Positions 54,760 through 64,000 of a DNA stretch of 64,000 nt are shown here, piece by piece (the first letter of the stretch is position 1; the number at the start of each line of letters is the position of its first letter). Origin of the DNA: Euclidia mi (lineage: Eukaryota > Arthropoda > Insecta > Lepidoptera > Erebidae); contig OX123183.2 of the NCBI GenBank assembly GCA_944739405.2, positions 93,262,729 to 93,326,728 of the forward strand. Direction: 5' to 3'. The notes under the pieces were generated by a model that had not been told where the DNA came from, searched no databases, and saw nothing but the letters and a program-made list of their open reading frames with translations. A program made the translations under genes and the position numbers.

Positions 54760-57700
54760 AAAAGAAATAACTTCATTGATAGTTTGTTTATTAACACTTA
54801 TTAAAACGTTCTACTATTACACTTATAAAATGGCGATTGGTGTGTTTACTATTTTTATGTATTCCAATTTGGCTCCTATTGACTTTTGTATAAGTAATAA
54901 TTATGACGCCTCTAAAAACTATCAAACAAATCTTTGACTCAGCTTATGTTTATAATTCACTCTTGAGATCATTTAATGATATTTAGTTCATAAAATTGCA
55001 ACACAATATTTTACATTATAATTAAATGACAATAATGTTATTATTGAATTGAATACAAAAATAACTCGATCAATAATCTCACTTATATTATCTTTAAACT
55101 TATAAGTAAATAGGTATATATTATGTATCTAGACTAAATTATATTATTCATTTGTAGAAAGTGTGAAGATGTTTTCAATATACCTATGGTTCCAAAACAA
55201 TCAACATAGTTTAATGGTAATGTCATGAATAATTTTCGGTTCACTCGTCTATCTTTTGATTTTCAACAATCTTATTTGTTGTATAAACGCATTTTTATAA
55301 AAGTTGGTCAACAAAATAGTAGCTTTATTTTTACAATAATATTCAGGTGGAAGGAACATCTTAATTAGGTATGTTGATAACATATTATTAGTAAAATAAA
55401 GATTGAGAGATACAATGCAGCTAATATGAAATATCCCGTTAACCAGAATACAAAATATAATATAGGTATATTAAAAACTGACATAATTTATAATCATTTG
55501 TCATGGTTACATGATTTTATATAGGTGGTGGTGTCCTTGGTATACGCTTGTATATACAAGGCAAGTAAATCAAATTGCGAAGTATGTCATATGCCATCTC
55601 TGTTTCACGCTTCTTGGAAGACAAAGACAGCTCTGTCCTGCTTCAAGAAACTACGCTTATGGCCCCTGAGAGGATTTTTATCGCTTTAATTTATTACATC
55701 GTACATCATCGCCTTGAACGTCTCCTGTTTATAGATTTTTCAAATGGGTAGCAAAAATGTCGAATAAGGTCTTAGAAACTGGTTTTGTATACGAATGCCA
55801 ATGTGTGTGTAAAGTAGCACTGAAAGCGACGATGTCTTGCTGAGCGATTCTCGCCCTTAAGTTGGTCTAGCGGGAAGTTGTTTGACTGTACCTATGCCAT
55901 ATAGATCCTAGCTAAATGTTAAAGCGTGAGTCTCCACAGCAAGTAAACGACACGATCTCTTTTATTTACTTTACGGAACCCACTGGTGTCGTCACGGGCG
56001 GATGCAGGAGAGGATCTAATGTACGATTTCTATCAACCGAAGCGAGTCGGACGCATTTTATACTTCGCTGAAGAAAATTCAGGCTTATATTGTACAATAG
56101 TTAAGTTTTATATTTGGTTGGCATGTACATTGTACACTGCTTGGAACCCGTTTAGATGCCCTTGGACGCTATCGTCGCCGGCGTAACTGCCATGCTAATA
56201 TGAAACTTAACTTTTGTACAGAAGACTGAATTTCCTTTAGCACTGTATAAAATGCGCTGCGATGCGCTCTGATTGAAAAAAATCGTACATGACAAATGTC
56301 GTTGTAGCGTTTCTCTAGATTTTACCGCTATTGGGTGTTATTAAGTAAATAATGACAATGATATTGAATAGTCGAGGGCATTATATTGGTCTCGACATAG
56401 CACTATCGGCAACTTCGGACGAAAGATAAAGTTAGACGCGACCTCTGCACACATAATCCCTAGTTTTTTTACATTCGACTACATTTGTAAATAACAAGCA
56501 TTAAACATTGTTCGAATTTGTGCATTCAAATAAATAAAAAGTACTTATGCAAAAACGATATTTAAATTCAATCAGTCACAAGATATTGCATTTCATTAAA
56601 GATTAAATTACATAATTAAGGAATTTCTTAAATCTTTTAGTATTTATTCTATTGAATATATTATAGAAGGTAGTACCCCGGCTGTTTTATCTCTTTGTTT
56701 GAACACGATAAACTCAAAAACCACCAAACGGATTTTAGATAAGTGTGATTCCTGAGGAAAGTTTTGGTGTATAATTCACACGAGTGGATCTGCGGGAAAA
56801 GTCTAGTATATTGTATTTAAAGAAATCCCTTTTGTAACTTAGCCATACAATTTGTGTTAGATGACTGTATAATACAGTTCTCATACACTTTTTTTGACAA
56901 TAGTTTCATTTTCACATTACACATTAGAAATATAAGACAAAGTTGTTTCACAAATGTCGTATTTGACATTTTAATCATTTTTTTTGTTTCATATGCCATA
57001 CATACTTTTGCGATATATCATTATCAATAATTAATTAATTAAAAAGGTACAAAAGGAATAATTATTTGCAATTTAACGATCTGTATATAGAACATACTAT
57101 AAACCATACTGACCGGCAAATTGTAATAAAAATATAATTAAAATAAATATTAGTTTTATGTTGTTCAACTAATACGGAATTAATGTTTGGGTCTGATTAC
57201 ACTTGTCCAGTAACTACTACACAAAATAGTAATAATCAAATATTAGAATACAGATCAATAGAAAACACACAAATTCTAAATTCAAAATATTCATTCAGAT
57301 CATTTTACCATAGTGCAAATTGTACTTATATATTTTCTGCAAGCTGAAATTGCATTCATCGTAAATCAAAAATTACCAACCATAAAATTGTGCGTAATTC
57401 TTATAGTTGGAAAATAGCGACCTGCGCTTATCATAGGATTTATCTGATATTTAAAATAATGCTTAGAGTTTTCTCTCTAGAATCTCTAGCCTCAAAATAT
57501 GAGGCTAGAGATTTTTGGCAAGCCATAATGTTCAGCTTATATCTTCAACTTTTATAAATGCGTATGAGCTCTAAGATTAAAATAAAAGCTCGAACGAAAT
57601 TACACACAATAACTCTATATCATCGCTTCCATTCGTTTAACACTATGTCTTGACGGAAATCGCCACTGATCGGTATTTATTTCTTGTCTCAACCTGCTTG

Positions 57701-60222
57701 CATCTTTTATCCGCATAAACATTGTTTACTGCGAATGCGGATGCAAAATCAATACGGAAACTCTGTATTTGCCTATATGGTCGCGAATATCTGCTACATC
57801 CCTAGTTAGCATATTTAGTAAATTATGCACATTTTATAATCAATATTACAGCAAACTGGACAAGTGGAAGAATTACCCAAAATTAGTAAAAAAGAATTAT
57901 GAAGATACATATTGATGCATGCAATAACAATCAAATTTTGTCATTTAATTTTAATACATAGAGTAAATAAAAGAATACTTCCTTGATTTGGATATACACA
58001 TCGAATGTATTACATTATTTTCCATTCATAATTACCATTCTCTTACGATGGTAAAGCCTGTTCTGATCCGGCATCTTAATACATGTATTCCCCAGCCAGG
58101 ATGAAACAACACAATCATTTTATTTTGAATTTGTTAGCCCTACTTACGACCTATCTACTAGCAATACATATCATCGTTATCTTTCCTTATACATATTGGT
58201 ACATAGCACAATAAACAGACAAATCATTAATTGACAAGACTCACACACCGATATACACAAATTAACACACATTCACGTAAAATAACAGTACTTGAACGTA
58301 CTGAAACCATATAAAACAAAACCTTTGCTGTAATACAGTTTAGGTAATATTTCTACTAAAATAATTGCCACTGACGCATCTGTATTATCTACTTCAAGTT
58401 GTCTAATATGTTCAGCCAATCCTTTGGTAGATAAAACGCTTTGTTGTACTATTATTAGTAAAAATATTCAACTCGATAGCAAGAATTATATCAATCAACT
58501 AACAAATATGAGCATAATCAAAATTTATATATTTAATTATTTATTCTGTTTTAATATTGCACATGATAGCAAATTCTTGCTTGGGGTCCCATAAATATTT
58601 ATTTTTGTATTGCATTTTCATTTGACATCTAATGTTAATACCCATTACAACACGAACAATTCTGTACAATATTAAAACAAAAGCTAAAAGAATATACAAG
58701 AAGAAGTCTCATCATACTGTTTTTTTTTTCACATTTACAAGAAATATCTCCCATTGTGATTGATACCTTTTATAACATTTTAAATATTGCTTGTTGAATT
58801 TTATTTACTGAAAGCCTATCAATATGGACGTATTTTAATCATAATTATGTGTTGCTTATTATATAATTTGACCATTAAGAAGTAATTTATAATCCATTAA
58901 AATTATTATTGGAATATATGCGCAAATAAGTGAAATATGGATTCAGTTGAGTAAATCAGAGTCAAAAACAGATCAAAGATTCTTAAATGGGAGATATTTG
59001 GGCATCAAAATTCCACAATAATGCATTCAAAAACATTGTAACAAAGATCAATCACAAAATATACACAAATAAAATACCCAAACGCTAATCATTACTATCA
59101 CATACGTAATATTATATACATATCTCTAGGAGAACATTGCGTTTATTAAGCCTGCATTCATTAAAACATGAGACAGACGTAAGAACATTCATTATTAATT
59201 GTTACAATGTTTCATAAATAAGGGAAGAAACACATCATGCCATTTTAGGCCTTTGAAAATGCTACTTACTGCTGATGACAACGATTTTCCTTAATATGTT
59301 AAACTATATAATATGTCATATTTATTTGAGGACAGTATCATATGGATGCAGACTCAATATTAAATCGAGAGCTAATAGAACATTTCATAGTAGTGACGTT
59401 CTCAACAGTCTCCATTTTCGAATCAGCTGTTATTCACATCTTATCTTTGCCAATGCCGATCCGTAAAGGCCCCAATCATTTTCATAACACCAATTACTTT
59501 TTAAGGAAGAACAATTTTTCCAATGATTGTAAAATACAACAAATATAAAAATATGTGTACAGGGTATACTACCCTTATTAAAAGCTCCTGACAATAATTC
59601 TTATTAATGTTTACAATAATAACCCAACTGTGATTATAAGTGATCATTGCTTTATCACATGTTTATCACAATCAGAATAAAACAAATTTGATCGAAAAGT
59701 TGTTATAGTGAAATTAATGAAAATGTGCAAGTTTCAAAATAACATGGTACCTCATATAAAGGTACCAAAGCATATAATTTGTACAATAAACCATACTATA
59801 ACGACACTATAAAGCTTATCAACCACAGAAATATTTACTTACATTACTTTCCTGTACCTACATGAATACTTTTTTGTCATAATAATATTATTATGTTCCC
59901 TTGAGTAAACTTAAAGAAACATATCAACCAAAATCATGCCTTCTTTTGACAGAAATCTCCATGTCTCTCAATCTAACAATACATCATCTTGACCACAAAC
60001 TTTTTACAAGTATAATCATAACCTCTTATCTTGATAATTCAATCCTCTGAGTTACAATGCTATCATAACATTTGCTTTTTCACAAGTAGATGTTATACAT
60101 TATGTTGAATTTTTTCATAAAATTCTTATGGACAAGCCAATCTTGTCCTTTTTGACAATATCTTCTCTGTAATTTGTTGAAAAGACATAAGACTTTATTA
60201 CCCAGTATTGCTTGTAATGCTT
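54760..60222 (-). other. 5.4 kb repeat-poor AT-rich block, possible long 3'UTR of the PI3K gene
   Basis: Immediately downstream (minus strand) of the stop codon at 60223, no LINE, SINE, MITE or TIR structure is visible over about 5.4 kb, in contrast to all surrounding non-coding DNA. Several TTTATT words (AATAAA on the minus strand) occur, including near 54790. A 14 bp hairpin lies at 57481..57513. No ORF is convincing. A long 3'UTR is one explanation; unannotated regulatory DNA is another. Confidence 0.4.
57481..57513. repeat. 14 bp perfect inverted repeat, 5 nt loop
   Basis: AATCTCTAGCCTCA (57481..57494) is inverted at 57500..57513. Confidence 0.92.
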
Positions 60223-61278
60223 CTACTCAGGTTTCGTTACAAGATGAGCATTTACTGGATATTTGAGTTCTGTTCTTAATTGTTCATTGTGTTCTTCCAG
60301 TGAGTTTACAGCATAATGGAGTACAAGCTCGTTTAAAGTCCTGAAAAATTAAATCATATATTAAATTCTTACACAATTTTACATGATTTGATGGTTAAGC
60401 AAAGACCTACCTATTAAATGTATAGAGGTAATTATATGGTGTGACCACATCATATAATTGGACATTTCATGCCTCTTGTCATGTTCTGTGTCTGTACCTA
60501 ATGCTATTTTGGTCATCCTAATAATGGGATAATGCTGAATGAATAAGGTACAATTTGCGCATTCTGTGTTGGCCGGCCTGAGGTTAGTCACTAGTGGCTG
60601 CATAAGGCATGTTTTTGGTAATGGGTATGGGAGGCAGGGATTTCTGTAGATTATGTCTGTTACAACTAAACTTATATTATGTGCTTCTATATATTTATTA
60701 TTGGCAGGTAAAGTAAAGCTCAAATGGTGTGCATAAGTACACATGGCCACACATTAAGCTAACCATCACACACATTATACTGGTATGCACACCTCATTTT
60801 GTATTGCTTATTTGTTATAGTTGCAAGAACAAAATTCTTGCAGAGCAATAGTATTAGTAGCATGGTTTGTTGGTATTTTAAGAGGTTTGAAAACTAGATT
60901 CAGTGGCATACGATTGGACACTTTTATCTGCAGTAGCATCCAGAAAAAAATGAAAAATACAAGAAAATATGCCAAAATACTTACTCATGAAAATTGTAGG
61001 GTTCTGCAAATCCATAACCTCTTTCACTCTTGAAGATAATACAGTGGTATACCATGTTGTTGCAACAAATAGATAGGGCAAGCTGACCAGTCGAATTAGG
61101 CCGAATTAAAAATGTGCCCTGCGGTTTGCCTGCAAGAAGCTTCTCTGCCATTTCACGTGTACAATTTACTTTCCAACTGCTTGGATCCCTGTGGGTGTAT
61201 AATTCTTCCAGTTTATGTAAGTTGTCGTCTTCTAGAAGACGCAGGTATTCATCAGTTTTGCCTCTTCCTAGCAACCAC
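60223..61278 (-). CDS. Pi3K21B: PI3-kinase regulatory subunit (p60/p85-type), last two coding exons, C-terminal SH2
   Basis: Minus-strand exons 61278..60985 and 60340..60223 (stop TAG at 60225..60223) join in frame across GT/AG borders; the glutamate codon is split. The first exon ends a linker (LLGRGKTDEYLRLLEDDNLH) and enters an SH2 domain: SSWKVNCTREMAEKLLAGKP, then GTFLIRPNSTGQLALSI with the phosphotyrosine-binding arginine of FLIR (codon 61103..61101), YHCIIFKSERGYGFAEPYNF. The second exon completes it with LNELVLHYAVNSLEEHNEQL and LKYPVNAHLV. The 'GFAEPYN...LVLHY..NSLEEHN' block is specific to the C-terminal SH2 of class IA PI3K regulatory subunits, which tether the p110 catalytic subunit to activated receptors in insulin signalling. 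Upstream exons (nSH2, iSH2) lie beyond the window. The frame is intact. Confidence 0.93.
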
Positions 61279-61435
61279 CTGGAAAAATGAGATTAAAATA
61301 TTTAATTTCCTTTTTCTCTACCTTTCTTTATTTATTTTTTATTTTTCGTCGGATGGTTTACATTTTAGAATTATAGATCAAAACCAATTAGAAGCAGCCT
61401 GAAAAGAGAATTGAATGATGCTTGTGTCCAGATAG

Positions 61436-61596
61436 TACATACATACATAGACTCACGCCTATTTCCCGGAGGGGTAGGCAGAGACTACGGCACGCCATTT
61501 GCAACGATCCTGACATACCTCTCTTGCTTCATCCACTCCCATCAAGTTTCTTAAGCATGCTCTTCTGTTTAGGGTACTTCTGACCTGTCCTTTTTT
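61436..61596 (-). mobile_element. LINE 2-family 3' end in the PI3K intron
   Basis: A (CATA)n tail at 61439..61450, followed by 'gactcacgcctatttcccgg', 'aggggtaggcagagacta' and 'gcaacgatcctgacatac', matches 35905..36080 of LINE 2 closely, same orientation (minus). It is heavily 5' truncated and runs into the next element at about 61597. Confidence 0.78.
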
Positions 61597-62735
61597 AGGG
61601 TTCCGTACCTCGAAAGGAAAAAATGGAACCCTTATAGGATCACTTTGTTGTCCGTCCGTCTGTCAAGACCCTTTTTCTCAGGAAGGCATGGAGGTATCAA
61701 ACTGAAATTTATACTAAATACTCGAATCTACGGTTCCATAGAGCTGTAAAAAAATCAAACTTCTAATCCAACGCAATCAAAAGATACAGCCGTATATGCT
61801 GCAAATTGCAGCATTTTCAAACTCGTATTGGAATCAAAACCTACAGGGTACTTCCCGTGAACTCAGCATCTTGAAATTTGGTACGAAGCAACGTCTTATA
61901 TCACTTATAAAGGAAAAATTGCGAAAACCGAAAATTTTTAGTTACAGCATATAAAAAAATATTTTTAATAAATTTAAAATTACTACGCCTTTCTCTTGAA
62001 CGCATGGAGGTATTAAATTGAAATTCATATCAAATACTCAGGTATAAAACACCGTAAGGCTGCAACAAAATCAAGCTTCTATGTCAACGCAATCAAAAGA
62101 AAGAGCAGTATAAGCATATTTTCAAACTCGCGCCTACTCGCAAGTGAATCAAAACCTCCAGGGTACTTCCCGTGAACTCAAAATCTTGAAATTTGGTACT
62201 AAGCAACCTCTTATAGCCCAGATATAGGATGCGGAAGGCTGAGGACCGTGTGCTGTGGTGCGTGTTGGGAGAGGCCTATGTCCAGCAGTGGACTGCGATA
62301 GGCTGATTGAGATTGAGATTTTAAATAATTACATAGTCTTCAAACCTTTTTGCTAATTATTCTGTACTTTATAAGTATTTTTGTAACAGATTTCTAATAG
62401 TCACTAAAAACTTTGTAAATCAATAACTTTGATAAAAAATCTTATCATTCATCAGCAGACCTTTGCAAGACTGCTGCAAGGCTGGTATAGGTATTTAAGT
62501 TATATTATAAAATAAGCGATATATGTTGATAAAAAATAAAGGAACTGATTACAAACGACAAAGACCCCTTTTTCTTTAATTAATGCTCCTCCAGCTTTCC
62601 ATACTGTGATGTTATGGATTTCATTTGGCAATAAAAATACCATAACTATGACTGGTGAACTTTTACTTATATAACTACAGGTTTGTACGGAACCCTCGGT
62701 GCGCGAGTCCGACTCGCACTTGACCGGTTTTTATT
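61597..62735 (+). mobile_element. GGGTTCCGTACC element, larger copy with internal duplication
   Basis: It starts AGGGTTCCGTACCTCG and ends with inverted TACGGAACCCT (62687..62697), then the hairpin GCGAGTC-C-GACTCGC and 'cttgaccggttttta', as in 21860..22406. Internally, a block from about 61675 ('ttctcaggaaggcatggagg') recurs from about 61990 ('ttctcttgaacgcatggagg'), with matching 'gggtacttcccgtgaactca' at 61850 and 62160, so a ~320 bp segment is duplicated. A retroposon tail (62231..62323) is inserted or fused in it. Confidence 0.65.
62231..62323 (+). mobile_element. Retroposon 3' tail ('aggcctatgtccagcag')
   Basis: The sequence 'gagaggcctatgtccagcag' followed by 'tggactgcgataggctgatt' and a (GAGATT)n end is of the same tail family as at 2690..2937 and 4895..4962. 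Only the terminal ~90 bp is present. Confidence 0.6.
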
Positions 62736-62767
62736 TAGGATAGATCCAGATAGTAAGCTGCAAAAAA

Positions 62768-63015
62768 TGTGTGGTCCAGTGGATGCGACTATTGATCAGA
62801 GGTCCCGGGTTAAATTCCCGGGTCAGGCAAAAGTGTTACTGGGTTTTTCCGAATACTCAGTAGCAGCCCGGAGTCTGGTGATGTGCCCGGTAACGGCAAT
62901 AGGCTCGCCCCTATTACGTGGGACCTAAGAATTCATGGCGAAATGTGGGTGTAATATTTACACCTCATGACTACCCCTTCGGGGATACAGGCGTGAGACT
63001 ATAAATAAAAAAATA
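62768..63015 (+). mobile_element. tRNA-derived SINE with LINE 2-like tail, TSD
   Basis: AGTAAGCTGCAAAA at 62752..62765 and 63016..63029 flanks the unit. The head has an A-box-like TGGTCCAGTGG and a B-box-like GGGTTAAATTCC; the body runs to CTACCCCTTCGGGGATACAG followed by GCGTGAG and an A-rich tail. The last block matches the LINE 2 3' end (about 35920-35950, minus strand), suggesting that the SINE uses LINE 2 machinery. A 3' half of the same SINE is at 21121..21262, and a head appears at the right edge of the window. Confidence 0.8.
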
Positions 63016-63184
63016 AGTAAGCTGCAAAAGATGGTAAGAATTGCACAATGTTGGCTTTGTGTCTAACACATCCATCCCATTTTAAATCACAACAATTTTC
63101 GCTATTCAGTAAGTAAGAAAATAAAGACCGAATGTAAGCAGATTACAATACTTATGTTAGTTAGGTATATTTTTAAATAACTTA

Positions 63185-63553
63185 GGCAGCGATAGCCGAG
63201 TGGATATACCAACAGACTGCCATGCAGAGGGTATCGGGTTCGAATCCACGGCGCGCACCAATGACTTTTCGGAGTTATGTGCGTATTGAATTGTTAATTA
63301 TCGCTTGTCCCGTGCCTCGGAGAGCACGTTAATCCGTCGGTCCCGGTTGCCATGAAGATCTTTGACAGTCGTTACAGGGTGTCAGTACCTTCTAAATAAA
63401 CTGACACTAGTCTAAACCATGGAATATCGCTATCCCTTCGGGTTGCGGAGGTCAGACAGGCAGTCGCTCCGTGGAAAAGCTAATATTCAGCCAAATCCGG
63501 TTAGACTAGAAAGCGGACCCCAGATTGAAACTGGGATAACGCTAAGAGAAAGA
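63185..63553 (+). mobile_element. tRNA-derived SINE, copy 2, complete
   Basis: ATTTTTAAATAACTT (63169..63183) and ATTTTTAAATAAGTT (63556..63570) form a 15 bp target duplication with one change. The head 'ggcagcgatagccgagtgga' and 'gggttcgaatcc' are A- and B-box-like; the body and 'gggataacgctaagagaaag' end match copy 1 at 53764..54474 without the insert. It is too long and mismatched to be a tRNA gene. Confidence 0.85.
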
Positions 63554-63646
63554 AGATTTTTAAATAAGTTAACTCACGACATTTCACTGATTTATTAAGA
63601 GATACTATTTTAATGAAAAGACACATAGGTCTTTACCTTTTATTAA

Positions 63647-63725
63647 CCTCTCGTACGCTGGGTTACGAGACATAATTATAAATCTATTGTGTCTCGTGCA
63701 GATCTGCTCTTAAGCATACGAAAGG
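63647..63725. mobile_element. 79 bp TTAA-flanked MITE, copy B
   Basis: TTAA at 63643..63646 and 63726..63729 flanks exactly 79 bp that align with 33888..33966 (CCTCTYGTAYGC start; shared 'ctattgtgtctcg' and 'agatctgc'). The terminal inverted repeat is more eroded here (AGCATACGAAAGG at the right). Confidence 0.8.
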
Positions 63726-63939
63726 TTAATCAGTACACACAATACACTTATTTCAGGTGTATATTTGTCATTTTTAAACATTCAAGCAGTATGTCTGCTC
63801 ACTAGGCCAATGCTGTTACTAAGCATGTACAGTATTTACATAAGATAACATAGAGATCATGAGATAAACATAGATAATGGAAGTGTTCAACAAAACTTAG
63901 AAGACAATTCATAGCAAGCCTCTGCCTGCCTCGCGACAT

Positions 63940-64000
63940 AAATGTGTGCGTCAGATTGGGAGGTCTCGGGTTCGATCCCAAAGGTCGGGCAAAGTGTTAT
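63940..64000 (+). mobile_element. SINE head running off the window edge
   Basis: A B-box GGTTCGATCCC followed by 'ggtcgggcaaagtgttat' parallels the start of the SINE at 62768..63015. The rest lies outside the window. Confidence 0.55.

Noticed and set aside
60379..60750. 123-residue minus-strand ORF in the PI3K intron
   Set aside because: Lies between two well-supported exons; no recognisable similarity and no splice signals joining it.
63186..63260. Possible tRNA gene (A and B boxes)
   Set aside because: Stem pairing is poor and the sequence continues into a repeated body with target duplications; it is a SINE head.
1..64000. CRISPR arrays, operons or bacterial islands
   Set aside because: Direct repeats present are minisatellites or transposon words; spliced genes, SINEs and LINEs show a eukaryotic insect chromosome.

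Overview
This window looks like a piece of a moth or butterfly (Lepidoptera) nuclear chromosome. It is AT-rich and dense in decayed transposable elements. It carries lepidopteran-style repeat words (GTAGGTACCTAC runs, retroposon tails reading 'aggcctatgtccagcagtggac', GGGTTCCGTACC blocks), and its host genes have short exons and long introns. No bacterial, CRISPR or operon features are present.

Four host-type genes are visible. (1) At the left edge on the minus strand lie the first five coding exons of a striatin/Cka orthologue (114..6097), the PP2A-associated STRIPAK scaffold; its WD40 half lies beyond the window. (2) A THAP zinc-finger reading frame in two exons (13958..15715, plus strand) has an intron invaded by a GC-rich inverted-repeat element. 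(3) A complete SR splicing factor of the SRSF7/x16 type (41097..43250, plus strand) has an RRM, a CCHC knuckle and an RS tail. (4) At the right, on the minus strand, are the last two coding exons of a PI3-kinase regulatory subunit (60223..61278), followed by about 5.4 kb of repeat-poor AT-rich DNA that may be a long 3'UTR. The splicing factor and the two signalling proteins share no visible pathway and are simply linked.

Almost everything else is mobile DNA. From 8.8 to 18.4 kb there are several inverted-repeat DNA elements, a Ty3/gypsy pol fragment and an RTE-like LINE fragment. From 19.2 to 22.4 kb there are two degenerate minisatellites and retroposons. A 4.8 kb TTAA-flanked composite lies at 22.9-27.7 kb. 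From 27.9 to 39.4 kb one CR1/jockey-like LINE has been split by at least six later insertions: a 9-10 bp TSD DNA element, an LTR-element remnant, a further composite, a poly(A) retroposon, a 79 bp TTAA MITE, and a second LINE whose own target duplication was hit by a piggyBac element. A 99 bp tandem repeat precedes the SR gene. After it comes a 4.4 kb element with about 480 bp terminal inverted repeats and a perfect 9 bp target duplication, enclosing a dead RTE-like LINE. From 48.5 to 54.5 kb there are PIF/Harbinger-like, TTAA and other inverted-repeat elements, a LINE fragment and a tRNA-derived SINE. Four retroposon units, a GGGTTCCGTACC element and a 79 bp MITE lie in the final intron.

The most interesting observations are the datable nesting at 34401..38451, the piggyBac derivative whose transposase start is present as two inverted copies, the long-TIR 9 bp TSD element, a TTAA element packed with repeats of a GTCCATnACTGG word, twin 79 bp TTAA MITEs, and an unusual number of short near-perfect hairpins. 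At least three of the hairpins look like template-switch insertions in old transposon sequence. All calls come from reading the sequence only; no database search was possible.
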